Origin: Zongyangia hominis
Lineage (GTDB): Bacteria > Bacillota > Clostridia > Oscillospirales > Ruminococcaceae
Length of the DNA stretch: 64,000 nucleotides
Assembly (NCBI RefSeq): GCF_014385095.1
Contig: NZ_JACRTC010000005.1
Span: forward strand, 124,001-188,000
Reading direction: 5' to 3'
Below the pieces are notes generated by a model. The model was not told the DNA's origin. It ran no database searches and saw nothing but the letters and a program-made list of their open reading frames with translations. Both the position numbers and the translations under genes were made by a program. This document shows positions 1 to 6,577 of this stretch, in pieces; position 1 is the stretch's first letter; every line of letters begins with the position of its first letter.

Positions 1-1357
1 AGTGGAGATAGAAGCTGCGGAAATCCATGTTGGCGGTGCCCACGATGGCCACCTCGTCGTCGGCCACAAAGTTTTTGGCGTGAACAAAGCCCGGGGTATA
101 CTCATAAATTTTGATGCCGTTTTTGATGAGCCTCGGATAGTTGGCCTGGGTCACCAGATGGACATACCACTTGTCCGCGATGTGAGGCGTGATAATCCGC
201 ACATCCACCCCGCTCTGCGCCGCCATGATGAGGGCGGTGGACATTTCATTGTCGATGATGAGATAGGGGGTCATGATGTAGACATAGCGGTAGGAACCGT
301 TGATGATCTGCATGTAGGCGTATTCGGAAATGTTGTTGCGGTCCAGCGGGACGTCGCCGAAGGGCTGGATGAAGCCGTCGTCCTCCTTGACTTTGACGGG
401 ACGGTATTGCTCGTAGTCGTCGGATTCCCCGGTGGTGAAGTTCCAGATCTGCAAGAACATCATGGTCAGGTTCCAGACCGCCTGCCCCTCGATCATCACC
501 CCGGAGTCCTTCCAATGCCCATGTTTGACGATGGCGTTGATGTACTCGTCGGCCAGATTGATGCCGCCGGTGAAGCCCACGTTGCCGTCCACCACGCAGA
601 TTTTCCGGTGGTCGCGGTAGTTGATGGCGGGGCTCAGGACCGGGGTGAAGGGGTTGAAGACGCAGGCCTTGATCCCATAGCCCTTCAATTGCCGGTAGTA
701 ATGGGAGGGCAGGGTGCTGATGCTCCCCAGGTCGTCGTAGATAAAGCGGACCTCCACACCCTCGGATGCCTTCCGGCGCAGGATAGCCAGGATGCTGTCA
801 AACATGACGCCGCTTTCCACGATGAAATATTCCATAAAGATGAATTTTTCCGCCCTTTCCAGCTGGGTTTTCAGGGCCTCGAACATCTCCTCCCCGATGG
901 AAAAATAGGTGGAAGTGGTGCCCTGCCAGACTGGGTAAGCGGCGATGGAGCCGATGTACTCGGCCTGCCGGGAGAGATGCTTGCTGGTGGATTTGAGCTT
1001 TGAAAAAACCGCTTCGTTTTTCTCCACCTGCTGGTAACCCGCCCGTTCGAAGAATTCCAGGCGGTCGGAGAGCTTTTTGCCCACCCGGTGGTTGCCCAGG
1101 AAAAGGTAGAACAGCCCCCCGAACAAGGGGAACAGGAGGATGGGGATGGCCCAGGCCAGCTTATAGGAGGGGTTGTCCGCCTTCCCCACAATCCAGATGA
1201 CGGCGATGACGCTACATAGCTCCAGGGCGGTGTAAAGAAAGACCTGGCCCCGGCTGAGATAGAAGACGGAAAAGACGAGAAAGAGAAACTGCACGACGAT
1301 GAGAAGGGCGAAGAGAAAGAGCCGGCTGGACAAAAATTTGGATACTTTTCTGAGCAT
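1..1357 (-). CDS. cls: Cardiolipin synthase, 3' end cut off by the window
   Basis: Membrane phospholipase-D-family enzyme that condenses two phosphatidylglycerols into cardiolipin. The first 452 codons are present and the reading frame runs open off the left edge. Two hydrophobic N-terminal segments (about residues 12-30 and 35-75) are followed by a first HKD motif beginning HRK near residue 246 with the usual GGIN, and a second one beginning HAK near residue 442 with GTANMD. About 40-60 residues are probably missing compared with the roughly 500-residue clostridial enzymes. The ATG at 1357 is preceded by GGAGG at good spacing. It is the first gene of its transcript as far as can be seen. Confidence 0.93.
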   Translation of the reverse strand, partial: MLRKVSKFLSSRLFLFALLIVVQFLFLVFSVFYLSRGQVFLYTALELCSVIAVIWIVGKADNPSYKLAWAIPILLFPLFGGLFYLFLGNHRVGKKLSDRLEFFERAGYQQVEKNEAVFSKLKSTSKHLSRQAEYIGSIAAYPVWQGTTSTYFSIGEEMFEALKTQLERAEKFIFMEYFIVESGVMFDSILAILRRKASEGVEVRFIYDDLGSISTLPSHYYRQLKGYGIKACVFNPFTPVLSPAINYRDHRKICVVDGNVGFTGGINLADEYINAIVKHGHWKDSGVMIEGQAVWNLTMMFLQIWNFTTGESDDYEQYRPVKVKEDDGFIQPFGDVPLDRNNISEYAYMQIINGSYRYVYIMTPYLIIDNEMSTALIMAAQSGVDVRIITPHIADKWYVHLVTQANYPRLIKNGIKIYEYTPGFVHAKNFVADDEVAIVGTANMDFRSFYLH

Positions 1358-1474
1358 ATGGTGCTTTCCTCCTTCTCTTTTGCTACGCCCATCATAGCAC
1401 GGGACCGCTCTATTGTAAACTGGACAAGCACCTAGAAGGGAAAAACGGGAGCCCCCTGAACTTTGGCAAATGAA

Positions 1475-1504
1475 AAAGGACATGGCAAAATTGCCATGTC
1501 CTTT
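1475..1504 (-). terminator. Hairpin terminator after the alpha/beta hydrolase gene
   Basis: A perfect inverted repeat (arms 1475-1488 and 1491-1504, AAAGGACATGG type) lies 11 bases past the stop codon of the minus-strand hydrolase. On the minus strand it is followed by a short T run. Confidence 0.75.
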
Positions 1505-1515
1505 GCCTGTTTCTT

Positions 1516-2487
1516 TTAAAAAGAGGCGGGAATATCCGCCGGCGCGGCAGGGGAGGGAAGATGGTTCGTCAGCCAGTCGAGGACGTCCAGATAGACGTCC
1601 TGGCGGTTTGTTTCGTTGAGCATTTCGTGGCGCCCGCCCTCGTAAAGCTTCAGGGTTATATCGGCGACGCCAGCTCTTTTCAGCTGGTGGTAGACCTTGG
1701 TGACGCCCTTGCCGTAGCCGCCCACCGGGTCCTGGTTCCCCGAAAAGAGAAAGACGGGGAGATGGGACGGAACGGTTTTGGCCCACATGCTGTGGTTAAC
1801 CTTTTTGAGCAACAGCGCCTCGTCCCGATAGCCGGTGGTGGTGAACAGGTAGCCGCACCAAGGATCCTGGATGTATTTCTCCACTACACTTTCATCCCTG
1901 GAAAGCCAGTCGAACTTGGTGCGGGGGGAGCGTATTTTCTTGTTGTAGCCCCCGAAGAAGAGATGGTCCAGCTTGGGGCTCTTAGCCTTGGGACCCTTGG
2001 TGGAAATTTGGTTTTCCGCAATGCTGATGCCGATGTCCGCTAGCAGGTTGGGCCCGGCGGTGCCGCTGAGAAGGACGCCGTCGAGTTCATAGGCGAATTT
2101 GGACATATAGTCCCGGGCCACAAAGGAACCCATACTGTGTCCGAGAAGGAAATAGGGCAACCCCCCATACCGGGATTTGACCAGGTCGGTCAGGATTTTT
2201 AAGTCCTGGGAGAGTAGGTTGTGGCCGCCCTCATAATCGAAGAAGCCCATGGGATCGCCGGGGAGCACCGACGCGCCGTGGCCCAAGTGATCGTTTCCGC
2301 ACACGATGAAGCCGTTGTCGCACAGGAAGTTGGCAAAATCGTTGTAACGGAAGACATACTCGCACATGCCGTGGGAAATTTGTACGATCCCCTTGATGGG
2401 GCCCTCCTGGGGAGACCATATATAATAGGAAATCTTGTTTTTTTGGTTGACGCTCAGATATTCTGCTTTTTGTATAGTAGAAGCCAT
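1516..2487 (-). CDS. Alpha/beta hydrolase, lysophospholipase / monoacylglycerol lipase type
   Basis: A 323-residue serine hydrolase of the Hydrolase_4 group, predicted to be cytoplasmic and to cleave ester bonds of lysophospholipids or monoacylglycerols; the true substrate is not shown. Visible marks are the oxyanion-region SHGM, the GNDHLGHG loop, the nucleophile elbow GHSMGS, the acid region SGNQDPV and the late histidine in GGRHEMLNE. The ATG at 2487 is chosen over an upstream in-frame start at 2535 because TGGAGG sits just before it. It stands alone, with terminator-like hairpins on both sides. Confidence 0.88.
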   Translation of the reverse strand: MASTIQKAEYLSVNQKNKISYYIWSPQEGPIKGIVQISHGMCEYVFRYNDFANFLCDNGFIVCGNDHLGHGASVLPGDPMGFFDYEGGHNLLSQDLKILTDLVKSRYGGLPYFLLGHSMGSFVARDYMSKFAYELDGVLLSGTAGPNLLADIGISIAENQISTKGPKAKSPKLDHLFFGGYNKKIRSPRTKFDWLSRDESVVEKYIQDPWCGYLFTTTGYRDEALLLKKVNHSMWAKTVPSHLPVFLFSGNQDPVGGYGKGVTKVYHQLKRAGVADITLKLYEGGRHEMLNETNRQDVYLDVLDWLTNHLPSPAAPADIPASF

Positions 2488-2562
2488 GGGAAAATCCTCC
2501 ATTCCAGAGAAAGATTGCAACAGACGCCAGTGCACTGTGCGCCCGGTGAGAGAAAGGGAAGG

Positions 2563-2589
2563 ACAGCCTTCCAGGAGAAGGAAGGCTGT
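2563..2589 (-). terminator. Hairpin terminator after the universal-stress-like gene
   Basis: A ten-base-pair stem (2563-2572 with 2580-2589, ACAGCCTTCC) and a seven-base loop lie just past the stop codon at 2601. The minus-strand continuation is pyrimidine-rich rather than a pure T run. Confidence 0.6.
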
Positions 2590-2600
2590 AACGTATGTAT

Positions 2601-3044
2601 TTACGAAATGTCCTTAGGCTCCACCGGATGGAGCTCGCCATCCGCATCCACGGTATAAAAGCCTACGTTTTTTCCTTTAAATTTTCGCCACAGCTTTTGC
2701 AGTATGCTGTTTTCCTGCTGGGGCATACCGGTGACAACATTGACCACCCGGTTTTCCCGGATATAATTGATCAGGCATTTGAGAGCGTCCTCGTCGTAAC
2801 AGACGGTCATAATGGCGCTGTTTTGCTTGGAGACATCGAACAGGTGCTCCATAGCGTCGCCGTCGGAAGGGACGGTGGGTTTGGCAATATGGAGGGCGTT
2901 GAGGTCGGTGTTGGATAAATCCGCGACCACACGTCCAGCCCGGATGAGACGCTCGCATCGAAACTGGTTGGTAACGCAGACCAGCGTCTGCTGTTTGCGC
3001 CTGAGCTCCAGATCATCGGTGCCGCTGGGTAGATTATGAAACAT
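2601..3044 (-). CDS. Universal-stress-protein-like domain protein
   Basis: A 147-residue protein resembling the UspA-like domain found alone or inside KdpD sensor kinases. It opens with a beta strand TLVCVTNQ followed by CERLIRAG, and later has the LNALHIAK strand and MTVCYDED. The C-terminal third (VVNVVTGMP onwards) fits the last strand-helix of the fold. No ATP-binding GxxG...G(S/T) motif is obvious, so nucleotide binding is uncertain. The start is unclear: the ATG at 3044 has only a GGGGG stretch 12 bases upstream, and a GTG at 3074 would add ten residues. No neighbour suggests a function. Confidence 0.6.
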   Translation of the reverse strand: MFHNLPSGTDDLELRRKQQTLVCVTNQFRCERLIRAGRVVADLSNTDLNALHIAKPTVPSDGDAMEHLFDVSKQNSAIMTVCYDEDALKCLINYIRENRVVNVVTGMPQQENSILQKLWRKFKGKNVGFYTVDADGELHPVEPKDIS

Positions 3045-3368
3045 CAATGGAAAGAACCCCCATAGAACCCGCACAAGCGGTAGGATTGGTCTGTTGGTGA
3101 TGGAAAAGATGAAAATTTTAATGCAATATCACTAATACTTTTCGATTTGACATTGTTATTATACAACACAATTGTTAATAAACTATATACTTTTCAAAAA
3201 AGGTCCGAGGATAAATGTAAAAACAAATAAAAAGAATTTGTAAAAAAGAGATGACGGACGGCGAAGGAAGGCGCCTTCTATCTTTTCCCCCACGCTGGGT
3301 AATCAGGGGGCAAAATCCTGCGCAGAAAGCCGCGGAATCAAGAGGGTGCCGAGATGCGGCCAAAGAAA
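3045..3368. other. AT-rich intergenic region without a supported gene
   Basis: About 320 bases lie between the stress-like gene and the terminator of the cupin operon. The left half is very AT-rich and includes a TATAAT on the minus strand near 3155, without a convincing -35, which may be the promoter of the gene ending at 2601. The right half is GC-richer. The only open frame (62 codons, minus, 3175-3363) has no ribosome site and odd composition, so no gene is called. Confidence 0.5.
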
Positions 3369-3400
3369 AAAGCCTAACCGGTATTGGACGGCTAGGCTTT
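3369..3400 (-). terminator. Terminator of the cupin operon
   Basis: A twelve-base stem (3369-3380 with 3389-3400, one G-U pair on the minus strand) is followed on the minus strand by TTTTTTCTTT. It lies 20 bases after the stop of the second cupin gene. Confidence 0.85.
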
Positions 3401-3419
3401 ATTTCGTGAGATTTTCTAC

Positions 3420-3824
3420 TTATAAATTGGGGGCGGTGGTGAACACGGCGGTGAGCACCTTGTCCGAATAGTTGATCAGCTGATAGGGGGTATGTTCCGG
3501 GATGAACATGGTATCGCCTTCCTGCACATGGAAGACTTCCTGCGTCGCGGGAATAAAGAAGGTGATGGGGCCTTCCTTGACATAGAGCACGGTATCGCCG
3601 TCGGACTCGATGACTTCGCTGGCCCGGGAACCGGTGCCGCCGGAAGGAATGATCATTTCGCCCAGATGGACGAAGTCGTTGCTGATAAACAGGTTGATTT
3701 TAATGGGATAGGTTTTGCCGTAGATGGTGTGCAGGCAGTTTTGAGAGGTTACCTTAAACAGTTCACCGGTGGCGCGGGCGGAAGGGCCGTCCACAGGGAA
3801 TTTCCCCACATCCTGAATGTTCAT
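3420..3824 (-). CDS. Cupin-domain protein, second gene of the pair
   Basis: A 134-residue single-domain cupin. The barrel is visible from FVHLGEMIIPSGG through the VLYVKEGPITFF strand pair to VQEGDTMFIPEHTPY, the second cupin motif. The first motif lacks the usual G(X)5HXH histidines, so metal binding may be weak or use other residues. It overlaps the upstream cupin by one base (TAATG), which implies translational coupling and probably a shared complex or pathway. Substrate unknown. Confidence 0.75.
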   Translation of the reverse strand: MNIQDVGKFPVDGPSARATGELFKVTSQNCLHTIYGKTYPIKINLFISNDFVHLGEMIIPSGGTGSRASEVIESDGDTVLYVKEGPITFFIPATQEVFHVQEGDTMFIPEHTPYQLINYSDKVLTAVFTTAPNL

Positions 3825-4297
3825 TATTTCCCCTCCTCTTGCTGATATTTGAGCAGTTTCATAGTCTCATAATAGCCGTCGGGCGGGCCGTCTTCTTCCC
3901 ACATCTTCGGAGCGATTACAAACATGATCACCGCTTTTTCGTTGGTGAAGTTATAGGCCTTGTGAGGCGCTTCCTTGGGCAGGAGAATCACTTCTCCGGC
4001 AGAGACGTCCTCCACCTGGCCCAGCTTCGGATTAAACATGGTGACAGTGCCTTCCAGTACATAATAGACTTCGTCCCCGGAATGGACGTCCACCGGATCA
4101 AAGGTGCTGCCGGGGGCCAGCTGATATTTGCCGCAAGTCAGATGATCGGTGCTGGCGAAGACCCAGTTGAGATCGCTGGCGTGAGGCATTTCGGGTGTAT
4201 AAATAAATTTGGGGCAGTTGGCCTGAGTTACCATGGTAGGCTTCTTCTCTCCCGGTAAGCACGGGAATTTGCCAAAATAGGCAGGCGTTTTGGCCAC
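3824..4297 (-). CDS. Cupin-domain protein, first gene of the pair
   Basis: A 157-residue cupin with a better conserved metal site than its partner: VDVHSGDEVYYVLEG is the first motif (H, E) and AGEVILLPKEAPHKAYN is the second (H). The GTG at 4297 is taken as start because AAGGAG lies nine bases before it. The pair could be two halves of a bicupin-like enzyme or two sugar or small-acid binding proteins; nothing nearby decides this. The operon has a TATAAT at 4333-4338 and its own terminator. Confidence 0.78.
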   Translation of the reverse strand: MAKTPAYFGKFPCLPGEKKPTMVTQANCPKFIYTPEMPHASDLNWVFASTDHLTCGKYQLAPGSTFDPVDVHSGDEVYYVLEGTVTMFNPKLGQVEDVSAGEVILLPKEAPHKAYNFTNEKAVIMFVIAPKMWEEDGPPDGYYETMKLLKYQQEEGK

Positions 4298-4332
4298 GGT
4301 TCTTCACTCCTTATCCATTCATTTGTGTTTAC

Positions 4333-4361
4333 ATTATAGCACACCTTCCCCCAAAGGGGGG
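4333..4361 (-). promoter_or_regulatory. Candidate promoter and palindrome before the cupin operon
   Basis: On the minus strand a TATAAT (4333-4338) lies 35 bases before the first cupin start. Instead of a clear -35 box, a CCCCC-AAA-GGGGG palindrome occupies 4348-4360. It could be an operator or the site of an activator; it could also be the weak terminator of the gene ending at 4405. Confidence 0.4.
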
Positions 4362-4404
4362 TTCAAAAAATCGGGACAATCTTTGGGCAATATGATGGAT
4401 GCCG

Positions 4405-5646
4405 CTATTTCCAATAGGGATCATCGAATGGGCTCTTGATGGTGAACCGGTCCTCCTCCGTTTCGGGCGCGGCGGTATCTCCATCGCCGGTGGGGTTCGG
4501 TGTCAGGATGGGGATTTCCGCGTCAGAGCCCATCGCCGCTTGGTCCTCCTCTGATAAGTCCGGCACGTCGGCAGGGGCGGCGGCTTCCTCCGCTTCCAAA
4601 TGCTCATGGAGAAATTTCATGCATTCCTTTTTCATGTTGCCAAACATTCTCTCTGTGCTGGCCATCTTTTCCAGTCCCTCCATGAAGGTCAGGGGTAGGC
4701 TGCCTTTGTGCTCCGCTTCATAGGCCTGCAAACATGCGAGAATTTCGCAGGCCGAGTGCAGTTCTTCCGCCTGACGGAGCAGGGAAGCGTGGGCGACCTG
4801 ACGCGACTCGCCGCCCCGCTGGCAATAGGGGCAGGTCTTCTCATCGGTGGGATTCTGGGCGCCGCACAGGCATTGCCAGCCCCCTTCGTAGACGACATGC
4901 GGGGCTACCGCATCGTTGCCATAGAGACGTTTGAGATCGAAAAGATCTTCCAGGCGCATGTCGATGCGCTGATTGTGGACGTCGCCCTCCCGCAAGGCAG
5001 AGCCGCAGACGTACTTTTTAATTCTGACAGAGGCAGACTGGGCGGAAAAGAGAGAATCGGACAGATTGACCCTGAAAAATCCGGTCTGGTGTTCCCCATC
5101 CTGCGCGCGGATACGGGCAAACCCGATGTCCGGAAGGACGATGTCCTCCCCGAAGACAGTGCGGAGAACGATGTCCGCTTGTAAGGCGCTGATAGGCTCT
5201 GAGGTATAGCTAAAAAAGCGTAGCTGGACCAGGGTGCTTTCATTTTGGCCCGGTATTAAGGTGACGAGATAGGGACGAATCGGCAAAGCGGGAGGATAGT
5301 CCATGACCAGCAGCACCTTTTCCATCTTTTGCTCCATATCCTTTTCCATGCGGACGGGGGTGCCGGAGACAAGGACACAGGTGATCAGATTGGTTAAAAT
5401 GCAGTTGTTATAATCGGAATGGACGTAGCTCCCAATGCTGTGTTCCACCCGGAAGCCAATGATGGCGTTGGCTTCCGTCGGCACAGCGCGCAGCATCTGT
5501 TGCATAGCCCTTTCCTTGGCCATAGAAAAACTGGCCGGGTTCCCATCCTCATCGATGAACTGGCCGAAGCCGCTACAGAAATCGAACTGTTGGGTGATAT
5601 GATACCCCTGAAAACTGTTGCTGGAAGTAAAGTGTGTGATAGCCAC
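4405..5646 (-). CDS. YbjQ-like domain plus zinc-ribbon protein
   Basis: A 413-residue protein of unknown role. Residues about 10-95 look like the YbjQ/UPF0145 pentamer-forming domain: AKERAMQQMLR and ANAIIGFRVEHS are its typical helix and strand. A beta-rich middle part (about 115-260) follows. A zinc ribbon with CLCGAQNP then CPYCQRGG lies around residues 275-295, followed by a helical stretch and an acidic, proline-rich tail ending in DDPYWK. The GTG at 5646 has AAAGGAG nine bases upstream; a longer in-frame extension to 5760 lacks a ribosome site. The combination suggests a scaffold or adaptor, which is inference only. Confidence 0.65.
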   Translation of the reverse strand: MAITHFTSSNSFQGYHITQQFDFCSGFGQFIDEDGNPASFSMAKERAMQQMLRAVPTEANAIIGFRVEHSIGSYVHSDYNNCILTNLITCVLVSGTPVRMEKDMEQKMEKVLLVMDYPPALPIRPYLVTLIPGQNESTLVQLRFFSYTSEPISALQADIVLRTVFGEDIVLPDIGFARIRAQDGEHQTGFFRVNLSDSLFSAQSASVRIKKYVCGSALREGDVHNQRIDMRLEDLFDLKRLYGNDAVAPHVVYEGGWQCLCGAQNPTDEKTCPYCQRGGESRQVAHASLLRQAEELHSACEILACLQAYEAEHKGSLPLTFMEGLEKMASTERMFGNMKKECMKFLHEHLEAEEAAAPADVPDLSEEDQAAMGSDAEIPILTPNPTGDGDTAAPETEEDRFTIKSPFDDPYWK

Positions 5647-5808
5647 GCCGCACCGCTCCTTTCTGCGGCCGCCCGATGCCCACGCAAAGCGGAGCCGGCC
5701 GAAGGGAAATTTTGTCGAATCTATTACCGTAAGCATAAAGCAGGGGAAAGGAAAATGCAACCATTTTTTACCCAGCAGTACGAACCGAAGGCAAAATAAC
5801 CGGACATG

Positions 5809-5840
5809 AAAAAAGCCGCCCCCAGAGGGGCGGCTTTTTT
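5809..5840. terminator. Bidirectional terminator between the YbjQ-like and cold-shock genes
   Basis: A fourteen-base perfect stem AAAAAAGCCGCCCC with a four-base loop, A run on one side and T run on the other. It ends the minus-strand cold-shock transcript 14 bases after its stop codon. Confidence 0.9.
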
Positions 5841-5854
5841 ACGCATATAAGGTT

Positions 5855-6064
5855 TTAGGCAAGGCAGACGTTGACAGCCCGGACCTTGTGATTTCTGGAA
5901 TCGATCTCGGTGTCAAACGTGACTTTCTGTCCCTCTGTCAGGGATTTGAAACCTTCGGAAACGATGGCGGAAAAGTGAACGAAGACATCCTCGCCGCCAT
6001 TATCGTTGGAAATAAAGCCGAAGCCCTTCTCCGAATTAAACCATTTTACAGTACCGTTATTCAT
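5855..6064 (-). CDS. Cold-shock protein, CspA family
   Basis: A 69-residue single cold-shock domain that binds single-stranded RNA or DNA and acts as an RNA chaperone. The RNP1 motif KGFGFI and the RNP2 motif VFVHF are intact, and WFN near the start supplies the surface aromatic residue. The start is an ATG with GGGAGG nine bases upstream; a second GGAGG lies about 20 bases further up. The gene is monocistronic, with a consensus promoter, a leader of about 118 bases holding a 16-bp hairpin, and a strong terminator. Confidence 0.96.
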   Translation of the reverse strand: MNNGTVKWFNSEKGFGFISNDNGGEDVFVHFSAIVSEGFKSLTEGQKVTFDTEIDSRNHKVRAVNVCLA

Positions 6065-6111
6065 GAAGCAGTACCTCCCAAATTAATAATTATACCTCCA
6101 AAATAAAAGAA

Positions 6112-6162
6112 CTCACATTTTTTGTAAACCATCAACGAGCAATGACTTACAAAAAATGTGAG
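6112..6162 (-). promoter_or_regulatory. Hairpin in the leader of the cold-shock gene
   Basis: Arms 6112-6127 and 6147-6162 are perfectly complementary over 16 bp (CTCACATTTTTTGTAA), with a 19-base loop. It lies between the promoter and two tandem ribosome sites. It is AU-rich apart from its base, as expected for a temperature-responsive element, but no T run follows, so it is not a terminator. Confidence 0.7.
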
Positions 6163-6188
6163 ATCACATACAAGAAGAATACTTGCTT

Positions 6189-6217
6189 AGTATATAGGAA
6201 AAAGAGCTGCTTGTCAA
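6189..6217 (-). promoter_or_regulatory. Sigma-A promoter of the cold-shock gene
   Basis: On the minus strand: TTGACA (6217-6212), a 17-base spacer and TATACT (6194-6189). Transcription would start near 6182 and give a leader of about 118 bases. Confidence 0.85.
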
Positions 6218-6246
6218 TAGGGAAATTTAGGGCACGTCTGGGTATA

Positions 6247-6287
6247 AAAAAATCCGAACAGTCCGTAAAACGTACTGTTCGGATTTT
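6247..6287 (-). terminator. Terminator of tRNA-Lys
   Basis: Inverted repeat AATCCGAACAGT with an eleven-base loop, starting right after the tRNA 3' end and followed on the minus strand by a T run. Confidence 0.85.
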
Positions 6288-6363
6288 TGGTGAGCCATCG
6301 GAGATTCGAACTCCGGACCCTTTGATTAAAAGTCAAATGCTCTGCCAGCTGAGCTAATGGCTC
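6288..6363 (-). tRNA. tRNA-Lys (anticodon TTT)
   Basis: The 76-base gene folds as a full cloverleaf: acceptor GAGCCAT/ATGGCTC, D arm AGCTCAGCTGGCAGAGC, anticodon loop CTTTTAA and T arm with GTTCGAATC. CCA is encoded. A consensus promoter lies upstream and a terminator directly downstream, so it is a single-gene unit. Confidence 0.97.
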
Positions 6364-6401
6364 ATCTCACCGCTAATTCTTTTCTCGTAGAACGCTTGAT
6401 T

Positions 6402-6430
6402 ATTATACCAATTAAAATTCCAAAAGTCAA
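6402..6430 (-). promoter_or_regulatory. Promoter of tRNA-Lys
   Basis: On the minus strand: TTGACT (6430-6425), 17-base spacer, TATAAT (6407-6402), about 39 bases before the mature tRNA 5' end. Confidence 0.8.
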
Positions 6431-6518
6431 CACAAAAATTTATTTTTTTCGAAATTTCTCTAAAGGACGCCGAGATGAGAAAGATCCTCCTTAGGATGTG
6501 CGGAAAAAGCGAAAATAT

Positions 6519-6546
6519 AACCGGCGGGAAAAATTTCCCGCCGGTT
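6519..6546 (-). terminator. Terminator of thrS
   Basis: Thirteen-base perfect stem AACCGGCGGGAAA with a two-base loop, 30 bases past the thrS stop codon and followed by T-rich minus-strand sequence. Confidence 0.8.
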
Positions 6547-6577
6547 AATTCCGTCGCATGCGTTTGCATAAAATTGT

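Noticed and set aside
2..1003. 333-codon open frame on the plus strand opposite cardiolipin synthase
   Set aside because: It is the antisense frame of a clear HKD protein; the translation is rich in V, G, D and H, has no domain, and no ribosome site.
3175..3363. 62-codon minus-strand frame and a stretch faintly like a c-di-GMP-I riboswitch (GCAGAAAGCCGCGG...GGGTGCCGA)
   Set aside because: The frame has no ribosome site. The RNA resemblance lacks the conserved GNRA-type second hairpin and does not sit in a leader of a suitable gene.
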